From Desulfurococcales archaeon (GTDB lineage Archaea > Thermoproteota > Thermoprotei_A > Sulfolobales > NBVN01): a DNA stretch of 6,952 bases. Shown here in pieces: positions 1-5,461 of this stretch (positions are counted from its first letter, which is position 1; every line of letters begins with the position of its first letter). The DNA lies in contig JAMOVB010000114.1 of assembly GCA_027061705.1 (NCBI GenBank), forward strand, positions 1 to 6,952, in the 5' to 3' direction. The position numbers and the translations under genes are program-made. The notes beneath the pieces were generated by a model. That model was given only the letters and a program-made list of their open reading frames with translations, was not told the DNA's origin and did no database searches.

Positions 1-1
1 C

Positions 2-196
2 GCTTCTCTTAAGCTTTACGTTGGCAGTGGCTGGAGGGTATTCTATGAGGAGATGGTGGGGGCGCTAAAGGACGGTATAGTGTATGCTACGGGCTTAGGG
101 AGGCCGCCGCTGGAGGGATTGAGGGAGGTTGAGGCGGCTTCTGTTGAGGGAGGGCATACCTACAGGTACTTCATGGAGTTTAGGGAGGGGCCCTAA
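2..196 (+). CDS. C-terminal end of an unidentified protein (5'-truncated by window edge)
   Basis: An open frame enters from the left edge and stops with TAA at 194-196, giving 64 C-terminal residues that begin ASLKLYVGSGW and end FMEFREGP. The codon style (AGG, GAG, GGC, CTA) matches the neighbouring genes, so this is a real coding end. The stretch is soluble in character, with an aromatic/charged tail (residues HTYRYFMEF near the end) and a Gly-rich turn around GLGRPPLEG. I do not recognise the family from so short a piece. The next gene starts two bases after the stop, so the two are probably co-transcribed and translationally linked. Confidence 0.75.
   Translation, partial: ASLKLYVGSGWRVFYEEMVGALKDGIVYATGLGRPPLEGLREVEAASVEGGHTYRYFMEFREGP
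183..190 (+). promoter_or_regulatory. Shine-Dalgarno site of the MscS gene
   Basis: GGGAGGGG lies inside the last codons of the upstream gene, 8 nt before the ATG at 199. It fits the anti-SD of archaeal 16S rRNA and supports that start. Confidence 0.6.
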
Positions 197-198
197 CG

Positions 199-1080
199 AT
201 GGTTGCTGAGGGCATAGCTCAGAGGGTAGCCTCACTCCTCGCCACCTGGCCAGCGATAGAGAAGCAGATACTGCTTTACGTGAGTGTGGCCGCCATACTG
301 GCCGCGACGATAGGTATCGCCATACTGGTTAGGTACTGGCTGAGGAGGTCGTTGAGGCCTAAGATGCCTCCCCACATATACGTCGGTGTTGAGAAGATTC
401 TAGTGTATGGGATCGTTGCGGCGGGCGTGGTCGCGGCGCTGGCCCCGCTAGGCATAAACCTCACAGGCCTCCTAATGGTGGGGGGCTTCGCAAGCATAGT
501 GATAGGCTTCGCCGCCCAGACGGTGTTCTCAAACTTCTTTAGCGGTATGCTACTCTACATTGAGAGGCCGTTCAAGATAGGGGACCCCATAAGGGTGTTG
601 AACTATGTCGGCAGGGTTGAGGACATATCCATGGTGTCCACTAAGATAAGAACCTGGGACGGCGTCCTAGTGAGGATACCTAACGAGAAGCTCATGAACT
701 CCGACATAAGCAACTACACGAAGAGCGTTGCTAGGAGGATAGACATTCAGATAGGGATTTCGTACTGTTCGGACATAGAGAGGGCTAGGCAGGCCCTCCT
801 CAAGATGCTTGAGGAGCACCCGATGGTCCTAGTGTACCCGCCCCCTCACGTCTACGTCGTCGACTACGGCGACTCGGCAATAGTGCTTAAGGTTAGGTGC
901 TGGGTCCCGACGCCGGTATGGTTTGACACGTACATGGCCCTCATAGCCCAGATAAAGCCCACGCTCGACAGGGCAGGTATAGAGATACCGTTCCCGCAGC
1001 TGGACCTCCACGTTAAGGAGGCAGTCAACCTAAACCTGCTTAGCAGGCCCTCAGGGGAGGATGCGGAGGTAGCGCCTTAA
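199..1080 (+). CDS. Small-conductance mechanosensitive channel (MscS family)
   Basis: This 293-residue membrane protein should form a heptameric tension-gated channel that releases solutes during osmotic downshock. Three transmembrane helices are visible at about 22-47, 65-84 and 89-121. The third carries the MscS pore signature: G103, Q107, S111, N112 and G116 line up with E. coli G108, Q112, S116, N117 and G121, followed by the RPFKIGD boundary (123-129). The position equivalent to the E. coli kink residue Gly113 is Thr108, so the hinge may sit at G116 instead. The cytoplasmic beta domain follows (VEDISMVSTKIRTWDG, then PNEKL at 161-165) and then the alpha/beta domain to about residue 275. 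Length is close to the 286 residues of E. coli MscS. The ATG at 199 follows a good SD and directly abuts the upstream gene. The ion preference cannot be read from the sequence. Confidence 0.93.
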   Translation: MVAEGIAQRVASLLATWPAIEKQILLYVSVAAILAATIGIAILVRYWLRRSLRPKMPPHIYVGVEKILVYGIVAAGVVAALAPLGINLTGLLMVGGFASIVIGFAAQTVFSNFFSGMLLYIERPFKIGDPIRVLNYVGRVEDISMVSTKIRTWDGVLVRIPNEKLMNSDISNYTKSVARRIDIQIGISYCSDIERARQALLKMLEEHPMVLVYPPPHVYVVDYGDSAIVLKVRCWVPTPVWFDTYMALIAQIKPTLDRAGIEIPFPQLDLHVKEAVNLNLLSRPSGEDAEVAP

Positions 1081-1106
1081 CCGCGGCTTTTGCCTGCGGG
1101 CTCGTG

Positions 1107-1114
1107 CTTTTAAA
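1107..1114 (+). promoter_or_regulatory. TATA box of the site-2 protease gene
   Basis: CTTTTAAA is centred about 25 bp before the GTG at 1136. With the usual archaeal spacing, transcription would start at or next to that GTG, which fits a leaderless mRNA. Confidence 0.6.
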
Positions 1115-1135
1115 TTCAAGCCCTACACTATCGAG

Positions 1136-1774
1136 GTGCTTAATGGCTTGGGCTACGGCGTCGTAGTCATACCGCCGATGCGTAGGAGGCGCCGGATCGA
1201 CGTTAGGGAGGTTGCGGACCTCATCATCTCATGGGCCGTCCTAACCATAGCCTTCGGCATTCAAGCAGTGTTTTACGGAGACCTAACGATGCTTGGTGTG
1301 GCCGCGGTCGCCGTGGCTACCGCCTTCATAGCTCACGAACTCTCACACCGTCAGATGGCTAGGAGGTACGGGCTATACGCCAAGTATAGGGCATGGTATG
1401 CTGGGTTAGCGATAGCGTTAGTGGTTGCCGTGCTATCCACGAGGATTTTAGGCAGGACCTTCGTCTTCGCCGCTCCCGGAGCAGTGTACGTGGCTGCCCT
1501 ATACCCCGTGAGAAACCCTAAGGCTGAGGTTAGGGTTGCTGAGGCCGGGCCTCTAGCAAACCTAGGCCTAGCCGCCACCCTACTCCTGATAGCGCCGCAC
1601 GTGCCGCCCCCATGGTCCCAGTACGTCAGCTGGGTAGGGGGCGTGAATTCGTGGATAGCTTTCTTCAACCTGCTACCCATACCCCCTCTCGACGGCTTCA
1701 AGATAATTAGGGGGGCGTTGCCGGAATGGGTAGTGCTGTTTGGGGCTGCCCTCCTACTCTACTTCGTAGGCTGA
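1136..1774 (+). CDS. Site-2 protease family intramembrane zinc metallopeptidase (M50)
   Basis: The 212-residue protein is a polytopic membrane protease of the S2P/M50 family, which cuts substrates within the membrane and often releases membrane-held regulators. The zinc site is complete: HELSH at 67-71 and the distal aspartate D186 in NLLPIPPLDG (178-187). The AGPLAN turn (137-142), typical of the family, is also present. About six hydrophobic segments are visible, at roughly 31-47, 52-68, 87-103, 107-122, 137-154 and 195-211. There is no PDZ or CBS domain, so this is a minimal archaeal form. The chosen start is GTG at 1136 because the TATA box places the transcript start there. An ATG at 1178 (residue 15, in front of five arginines) is the alternative. 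The 3' end overlaps the convergent dehydrogenase gene by 16 bp. No substrate is suggested by the neighbours. Confidence 0.9.
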   Translation: MLNGLGYGVVVIPPMRRRRRIDVREVADLIISWAVLTIAFGIQAVFYGDLTMLGVAAVAVATAFIAHELSHRQMARRYGLYAKYRAWYAGLAIALVVAVLSTRILGRTFVFAAPGAVYVAALYPVRNPKAEVRVAEAGPLANLGLAATLLLIAPHVPPPWSQYVSWVGGVNSWIAFFNLLPIPPLDGFKIIRGALPEWVVLFGAALLLYFVG

Positions 1775-2757
1775 CGGCACACCTCCTCACAGACCCCGGG
1801 ATTCAGCGCTGAGGGCGGAACCTCACACCTACTTAGGTACGCCACCAGTAGCTCGGCAACCGACCTGCTGGTCTCCTTAATCGCCTCATACGCGTAGCCA
1901 GCTATGTGGGGTGTTAGGACTACGTTGTCCAGCTTCGTCAGCGGGTGCCCCTTAGGCAGGGGCTCCTCCTCAAACACGTCTAACGCCGCCTTAATCCTCC
2001 CGCGCCTGAGCTCCTCCACCAACGCCTCCTCATCAACCACGGCCCCTCTCGAGACATTGATTAGTAGCGCCCTGTCCTTCATCAGAGCTAGCTCCCCCGC
2101 ACCGATCAAGCCTCTTGTCTCAGGCGTTAGCGCTACGGAAACCACGACGATATCGGAGGTCATGAGGAGCGTTCTCAAATCCTCGAACCTAATGCCAAGC
2201 GCGTGTTCAACCTCAACCTTCCTCCTCCTGCTCCAGTAGGTCACGTCAGCACCTACGGCCTTGAAGAGGTACGCGACTCTAGAACCAACGCGTCCCAACC
2301 CAACAATGCCCACCTTCCTCCCTAACAGCATGTTGCCCAAGAATTCGCGGGGCGCCGCACCACCCCTCCACGCACCCTCCCTAACAGCCCGGTCGCCAGT
2401 AACGACGTTCTTAAGGCTTGCTAGGGCGAGAGCCAACACGTGCTCGGCGACAGCGTCCGCTATGGCGTCGGGGGCGTTAGCTACGCACACCCCCGCAGAG
2501 CTCAAGGCGTCAACATCCACCAGGTCGTGGCCGGACCCGTGTATTACGAGGGCCTTAACGCCCTTAAGCCGCCTCGCCAGCACCTTATCAACGGGCTGGT
2601 AGGGAGTGACCACTACGGCATCAGCTGTTGCCGCCTCGCGGGCTATCCACTCAGCCCCAGAGTCCCTGCCCGGGTATGTAGTCACTTCGAAGCCAGCGCT
2701 CCTGAGAACCTCAACAGCAACTCTATGCGGTTTAAACGCGAAGACAACCTTAACCGT
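1759..2757 (-). CDS. D-isomer-specific 2-hydroxyacid dehydrogenase, probably NADP(H)-linked; apparent ACG start
   Basis: This soluble enzyme interconverts 2-hydroxy acids and 2-oxo acids (glyoxylate/hydroxypyruvate reductase or phosphoglycerate dehydrogenase type). Numbered from the ACG at 2757 (332 residues), the dinucleotide motif GLGRVG is at 153-158, the catalytic Arg is R237 in INVSRGAVVDEE, the catalytic Glu is E265 in DVFEEEP, and the catalytic His is H284 in LTPHIAG. The WSRRR stretch after the second Rossmann strand replaces the usual NAD-selecting acidic residue and resembles NADP-dependent glyoxylate reductases. The first standard start codon in frame is GTG at 2685. That start would remove the conserved first strand and helix (TVKVVFAFKPHRVAVEVL), which is encoded in frame upstream. 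No ATG, GTG or TTG exists between the frame's upstream stop (2773-2775) and 2685. I therefore place the start at ACG 2757, 4 nt after an SD-like tract. A sequencing error (ACG for ATG) is the main alternative. The substrate is unknown. Confidence 0.88.
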   Translation of the reverse strand, partial: TVKVVFAFKPHRVAVEVLRSAGFEVTTYPGRDSGAEWIAREAATADAVVVTPYQPVDKVLARRLKGVKALVIHGSGHDLVDVDALSSAGVCVANAPDAIADAVAEHVLALALASLKNVVTGDRAVREGAWRGGAAPREFLGNMLLGRKVGIVGLGRVGSRVAYLFKAVGADVTYWSRRRKVEVEHALGIRFEDLRTLLMTSDIVVVSVALTPETRGLIGAGELALMKDRALLINVSRGAVVDEEALVEELRRGRIKAALDVFEEEPLPKGHPLTKLDNVVLTPHIAGYAYEAIKETSRSVAELLVAYLSRCEVPPSALNPGVCEEVCRQPTK

Positions 2758-2761
2758 CGGG

Positions 2762-2770
2762 CACCACCCC
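2762..2770 (-). promoter_or_regulatory. SD-like tract ahead of the proposed ACG start of the dehydrogenase
   Basis: Read on the minus strand, GGGGTGGTG contains the GGTG core of archaeal SD sites and ends 4 nt before ACG 2757. It is the main sequence support for translation starting there and not at GTG 2685. Confidence 0.4.
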
Positions 2771-2897
2771 TTCTAACATATGGTTGGCAGGCCTAATTGC
2801 GTTCCGCCCACACCTAAACCGTAACGTGATCTGCTTATGCGGGGGTGGAATCCGTCATTAAAGCGTTAATAGGGCAGTAAGCCTAGGGTGAGCGGCC

Positions 2898-2903
2898 GGT
2901 GAT
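2898..2903 (+). promoter_or_regulatory. Shine-Dalgarno site of trmO
   Basis: GGTGAT is an exact match to the archaeal anti-SD complement. It lies 5 nt before GTG 2909 and includes the upstream in-frame stop TGA (2900-2902), so it decides this GTG as the start. Confidence 0.7.
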
Positions 2904-2908
2904 CCCGC

Positions 2909-3442
2909 GTGAGGAGGGACTGGACGATACCGATAGAGATTGAGCCAATAGGCTATGTGAGGACCGACGCCTCTGAGGAGGACATCAGGAATTCCTGGGT
3001 TAAGGGAGGTGTTGATGGGCGTATTGAGATCCTGCCCGAGTATGAGCGGGGCCTTAAGGGACTTGAGGGCTTCTCACACATTATAGTCCTCGCCTGGCTC
3101 CACCGCGCAGTGCCGTGGCATAGGAAGGTCCTTCAGGTGAAGCCAAGGCTTCTGGCGAGGTTTGGAATACCTATGGAGGAGCTCCCGCTAGTGGGGGTGT
3201 TCGCCACAGACTCGCCCGATAGGCCGAACCCCATAGCCATAGACGTGCTTAGGCTTAAGAGCATAGAGGGACGCGTGCTTAACGTCTCCGGGCTCGACTT
3301 GTTTGACGGGACGCCGGTTCTCGATATAAGGGCTCTAGACCCAGACACCTTCCCACCTCACTGCCAGGTTAGGGTTGCTGAGTGGGCGCTTAGGCTTAAG
3401 GCTAGGATGCGTGAGATTCTTGGTAAGGACGTTAGGATCTGA
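2909..3442 (+). CDS. trmO: tRNA (adenine(37)-N6)-methyltransferase TrmO
   Basis: TrmO (formerly YaeB/VirR/UPF0066) uses S-adenosylmethionine to methylate N6 of t6A at position 37 of certain tRNAs, giving m6t6A next to the anticodon. The 177-residue protein is a single beta-barrel catalytic domain. It has the N-terminal IEPIGYVRT strand (11-19), the GLEGFSHIIVLAWLH segment (51-65) and the family signature FATDSPDRPNPIAID (98-112), where the common RSPxRPNPIG form is slightly altered. DLFDGTPVLDIRAL follows at 130-143. It is shorter than the 235-residue E. coli enzyme and lacks that protein's C-terminal extension, as is usual in archaea. An in-frame stop lies just upstream, so GTG 2909 with its GGTGAT SD is the first possible start. 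The gene appears monocistronic, followed at once by an AT-rich palindrome. Family assignment is firm; activity on a given tRNA is inferred from the family. Confidence 0.92.
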   Translation: MRRDWTIPIEIEPIGYVRTDASEEDIRNSWVKGGVDGRIEILPEYERGLKGLEGFSHIIVLAWLHRAVPWHRKVLQVKPRLLARFGIPMEELPLVGVFATDSPDRPNPIAIDVLRLKSIEGRVLNVSGLDLFDGTPVLDIRALDPDTFPPHCQVRVAEWALRLKARMREILGKDVRI

Positions 3443-3456
3443 GTAAAATATTTTAC
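3443..3456. repeat. Perfect 14-bp AT-rich palindrome after trmO
   Basis: GTAAAATATTTTAC is fully self-complementary and begins on the base after the trmO stop codon. It may act as a transcription end signal for trmO or as an operator upstream of the RAM-domain gene, about 65 bp before that gene's TATA box. The match is read directly; the role is inferred. Confidence 0.6.
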
Positions 3457-3474
3457 ACTAAACCAACCTAATCT

Positions 3475-3508
3475 AATGACATGCAATTAACGATGCTGGG
3501 GCGTCATT
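3475..3508. repeat. Inverted repeat AATGAC...GTCATT upstream of the RAM-domain promoter
   Basis: AATGAC (3475-3480) and GTCATT (3503-3508) are exact reverse complements separated by 22 bp and end just before the TATA box. Six-base arms at this distance can occur by chance, so a role as operator is tentative. Confidence 0.3.
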
Positions 3509-3513
3509 GAAAT

Positions 3514-3524
3514 AAAATTTAAAA
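3514..3524 (+). promoter_or_regulatory. TATA box of the RAM-domain gene
   Basis: AAATTTAAAA in an AT-rich run is the best TATA candidate before the gene. It predicts a transcript start near 3545, inside the inverted repeat at 3534-3553. Confidence 0.6.
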
Positions 3525-3533
3525 CCTCCAAAC

Positions 3534-3553
3534 AACACCTTAAGGAAGGTGTT
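3534..3553. promoter_or_regulatory. Inverted repeat AACACCTT-AAGG-AAGGTGTT over the start site and SD of the RAM-domain gene
   Basis: Two perfect 8-bp arms (3534-3541 and 3546-3553) flank a 4-nt centre. The right arm contains the SD core GGTG, 6 nt before ATG 3558. Because the predicted transcript start falls inside the repeat, it is better explained as a DNA operator than as an mRNA hairpin. If transcription starts further upstream, the hairpin would hide the SD. The outer hexamers AACACC/GGTGTT recur before the gene at 5462. Confidence 0.55.
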
Positions 3554-3557
3554 AACA

Positions 3558-3800
3558 ATGAACGACCAGCAGGTCAAGGCGTACGTGCTGGTCGTGGTTG
3601 AGATAGGCTCCGACCACGAGGTGGCTGAGAAGATAAAGCAGATAGACTCTGAAGTGAGGGTTGAGACTGACCTAGTGTTCGGCGAGTTCGACCTAGTCGC
3701 GGTTATCCACGCCCCCACGATAAAGAAGCTCGACAGCGTAATAACTAAGATAAGAAGGCTGCCCGGAGTGATTAAGACCGTAACCCTCGTAGCCTCCTGA
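3558..3800 (+). CDS. Stand-alone Lrp/AsnC effector-binding (RAM) domain protein
   Basis: The 80-residue protein is the ligand-sensing half of an Lrp/AsnC regulator with no DNA-binding helix-turn-helix. The beta-alpha-beta-beta-alpha-beta pattern is visible: strand VKAYVLVVVEI (6-16), helix HEVAEKIKQI (20-29), strand VRVETDLVFG (33-42), strand FDLVAVIHA (44-52), helix IKKLDSVITKIRRL (55-68) and strand VIKTVTLVAS (71-80). The turn G42-EF-D45 is the family hallmark. Such small proteins are common in Thermoproteota and usually form dimers or octamers binding amino acids; they may also assemble with full-length Lrp proteins. ATG 3558 is preferred over an in-frame GTG at 3549 because the SD GGAAGGTG (3544-3551) sits at the right distance and includes that GTG. 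The gene appears monocistronic with a dense control region. Its ligand is unknown. Confidence 0.9.
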   Translation: MNDQQVKAYVLVVVEIGSDHEVAEKIKQIDSEVRVETDLVFGEFDLVAVIHAPTIKKLDSVITKIRRLPGVIKTVTLVAS

Positions 3801-3803
3801 CCC

Positions 3804-3808
3804 TTTTT
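3804..3808 (+). terminator. T-run, likely transcription terminator of the RAM-domain gene
   Basis: TTTTT begins 4 bases after the stop codon. Archaeal termination typically needs only such a T tract on the coding strand. The call is modest because the run is short. Confidence 0.4.
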
Positions 3809-3841
3809 AAACCTCTGCCCGCAATCCGGCAGGATCTAACT

Positions 3842-3849
3842 CTTTAAAA
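3842..3849 (+). promoter_or_regulatory. Probable TATA box of the CDF transporter/folE unit
   Basis: CTTTAAAA lies about 50 bp before the TTG start at 3895 and predicts a start near 3871. TATTTAGG at 3859-3866 is a second possibility that would give an almost leaderless message. Confidence 0.4.
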
Positions 3850-3894
3850 CACGCAACCTATTTAGGGATTAACACTAAGGCTTTCGAGATAGCG

Positions 3895-4782
3895 TTGGCG
3901 GGAGTAGATCTGCGCGTCGTTAAAAGGAGGCTTGCCGTGCTCTTCGCCTTAGCTGCGGTTGCGGCGAGCGTTAAGATAGTTGGAGGGATCCTCTTCGGTT
4001 CGAAATCGCTACTGATAGATGCCCTTACATCGATGGCCAACCTAGCGGCCTTAGCAGCAACCATAGAGTACTTCCTCAAGAGCCTACGCCCCCCTGACGA
4101 GGACCACCACTTCGGCCATAGGAGGTTAGCGTATGGCGGAATCATAGTGACGCTGATGGCTTACTCGTTCGTCGGCGGGGTCGCCATTATGGAGCTGATA
4201 AAGCCGCATCCCTACAGGATCTCCGTCGGAGCCCCGATATTCGCGTCCATCGGCTTCGCCGCCTACCTAGCGGTAATACTCATAGCGAGGAGGTGGGGTA
4301 GCTCGTTCCTGCCCTACTCCCTATTCACCGTGACCGAGTTAATAGAGAGCGGCGTGGTGATAGTATCCTCGATGGCCGGGGTCATATGCTCGTACCTAGT
4401 CGATTACATAGGGGCTTGGGGGCTCACAGCATACATATTCTATGAGCTTGTTGACATAGCTAGGGACACGATAAGGAAGTTGAGCGACATAGCGCCGCCC
4501 AGGACAACGGTGGAGAGGATATTAAGTATAGTTAGGGAGACGGGCCTCCAGCCGGTTAGGGTTAGGTTAAGGATGGTTGACGACTCAACACTTCACGGGG
4601 ATATAGTGGTGAGGGTCCCTGAAGACACCGACATAAGGGTTGTGAACCGCTTAATAGCTGAGGCCGAGGATAGGGTTAGGAGGGAGTTAAACGCGGATGT
4701 GAGCATTACGGTGGAGGCTGAGGAAGTTGCCGGGGAGGGCTGCTGGGAAGGAGGCGGCGCGCCGCATAGAAGCCTTAGTTAG
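3895..4782 (+). CDS. Cation diffusion facilitator (CDF)-type membrane protein with altered transport site
   Basis: The 295-residue protein has the CDF plan: six membrane helices (about 12-34, 37-61, 80-101, 112-131, 140-166, 171-190) and a cytoplasmic ferredoxin-like domain (about 203-277). CDF proteins usually export Zn, Mn, Fe or similar divalent ions by proton antiport. The loop site is kept: D68, H71 and H75 in PPDEDHHFGH fall at the same numbers as in E. coli YiiP. The membrane transport site is not kept: YiiP D45 and D49 correspond to T45 and N49, and by my alignment H153 and D157 to F144 and E148. Substrate or mechanism may therefore differ from classic members. The start is TTG 3895, the first standard codon that gives a full first helix; its SD is weak. 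The last 18 codons overlap folE and look like run-on tail, not conserved domain. Family is firm; metal transport is unproven. Confidence 0.87.
   Translation: MAGVDLRVVKRRLAVLFALAAVAASVKIVGGILFGSKSLLIDALTSMANLAALAATIEYFLKSLRPPDEDHHFGHRRLAYGGIIVTLMAYSFVGGVAIMELIKPHPYRISVGAPIFASIGFAAYLAVILIARRWGSSFLPYSLFTVTELIESGVVIVSSMAGVICSYLVDYIGAWGLTAYIFYELVDIARDTIRKLSDIAPPRTTVERILSIVRETGLQPVRVRLRMVDDSTLHGDIVVRVPEDTDIRVVNRLIAEAEDRVRRELNADVSITVEAEEVAGEGCWEGGGAPHRSLS
4713..4717 (+). promoter_or_regulatory. Shine-Dalgarno site of folE
   Basis: GGAGG lies inside the upstream transporter gene, 9 nt before TTG 4727, and supports this early start and translational coupling of the two genes. Confidence 0.5.
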
Positions 4783-5359
4783 GGAGTTCATTAAGTCAAT
4801 AGGCGAGGATCCTGAGAGGGAGGGGCTCCGCGACACGCCGGCTAGAGTGGCTAGAATGTGGGTTGAGGAGCTCGCCGCCGGCTACGGGGAGGACCCATGG
4901 AGGTACGTTAAGGTCTTTAGGGAGGGGGAAGGTTCCGGAGGGCTGGTCGTAGTTCGGGACATCCCGGTGAGGTCTGTATGCGAGCATCACCTTATGCCGT
5001 TCTTCGGCTACGCCCACATAGCGTACGTACCTAACGGCGCCGTACTTGGGTTCAGCAAATTCGCGAGGATAGTTGACGTGTTTGCTAGGAGGCTACAGAT
5101 ACAGGAGAGGCTGACTAGAGAGGTTGCTGACTTTCTTTACGAGGCATTAAAGCCGAAGGGCGTTATGGTGGTTATCGACGCCATACATACCTGCGCCCTC
5201 GTGAGGGGTGTTGAGGAGCCCATGCACTTAATTACTGAGGAGGTGAGGGGCTGCTTTAGGGAGGACCCGAGCCTAAGGAGGGAGGCCCTAAACTTGATGC
5301 TATCGAAAGGGTTGCTGACCACGCGATTTGATTACCCCCACCCCCGCGGAGGGCTGTGA
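4727..5359 (+). CDS. folE: GTP cyclohydrolase I (FolE, type I)
   Basis: FolE converts GTP to 7,8-dihydroneopterin triphosphate and formate in the cytoplasm, the first step to pterins and, through QueD, to the tRNA base archaeosine. The 210-residue protein has the N-terminal helix and IGEDPEREGLRDTPARVARMW (25-45). Zinc ligands are C85 and H88 in CEHHLMPF and C156 in HTCALVRG. H87, K111 (GFSKFARIV), E127 (RLQIQERLT), H154 and R160 match E. coli H112, K136, E152, H179 and R185. The usual Thr-rich phosphate-contact stretch before the C-terminal GxF is replaced by LITEEVRGCF (168-177), leaving T170, which is a modest oddity. Most archaea use the unrelated MptA (type IB) for this step. The start is TTG 4727, since no other standard start lies before the conserved core. 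It overlaps the transporter gene by 56 nt, so the pair is probably one operon. Confidence 0.93.
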   Translation: MPGRAAGKEAARRIEALVREFIKSIGEDPEREGLRDTPARVARMWVEELAAGYGEDPWRYVKVFREGEGSGGLVVVRDIPVRSVCEHHLMPFFGYAHIAYVPNGAVLGFSKFARIVDVFARRLQIQERLTREVADFLYEALKPKGVMVVIDAIHTCALVRGVEEPMHLITEEVRGCFREDPSLRREALNLMLSKGLLTTRFDYPHPRGGL

Positions 5360-5369
5360 GGCGTGGAGC

Positions 5370-5428
5370 GAGGTAATACAAAGCCCTCTTGGCGGTGTAG
5401 GCCGGGGCTACGAATGTTTAATTACCTC
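5370..5428. repeat. 8-bp inverted repeat flanking the upstream part of the promoter at 5417
   Basis: GAGGTAAT (5370-5377) and ATTACCTC (5421-5428) are exact reverse complements. Their centres are 51 bp apart, close to five helical turns, and the right arm overlaps the TATA box of the FUN14-like gene. A paired-site operator is possible; chance cannot be excluded. Confidence 0.35.
5416..5424 (+). promoter_or_regulatory. TATA box of the FUN14-like gene
   Basis: GTTTAATTA lies about 42 bp before ATG 5462 and predicts a transcript start near 5446, within the inverted repeat at 5435-5453. Confidence 0.55.
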
Positions 5429-5434
5429 CCCTCC

Positions 5435-5453
5435 AACACCATAACGCGGTGTT
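5435..5453. promoter_or_regulatory. Inverted repeat AACACC-N7-GGTGTT before the FUN14-like gene
   Basis: The hexamer arms (5435-5440 and 5448-5453) are identical to the outer arms of the repeat at 3534-3553. They sit at nearly the same distance from the TATA box, again with CCTCC between (5425-5429). The right arm holds the only SD-like GGTG, 10 nt before the ATG. It is a candidate operator shared by the two genes. Confidence 0.5.
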
Positions 5454-5461
5454 TGTAAAAA

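Larger units (their letters stand above)
2758..2908. promoter_or_regulatory. Divergent promoter region between the dehydrogenase and trmO
   Basis: These 151 bp separate two head-to-head genes. On the plus strand ATTAAAG (2857-2863) or GTTAATAG (2865-2872) could be the TATA box of trmO. On the minus strand only a weak AATTAG-type element at about 2791-2798 could serve the dehydrogenase. An imperfect dyad, TTCCGCCCAC near 2801-2811 against GGGGGTGGAA near 2841-2850 (8 of 10 pairs), lies between them and might be an operator. No open frame here looks coding. Confidence 0.4.

Noticed and set aside
1904..2796. Several plus-strand open frames of 111-118 codons opposite the dehydrogenase
   Set aside because: They are Ser/Thr/Pro-rich antisense shadows of a gene with complete catalytic motifs on the minus strand.
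1528..3380. A 16-nt identical word (GGTTAGGGTTGCTGAG) in the protease and trmO genes
   Set aside because: It encodes VRVAE in frame in both genes using preferred codons and lies in unrelated protein contexts, so chance plus codon bias explains it.
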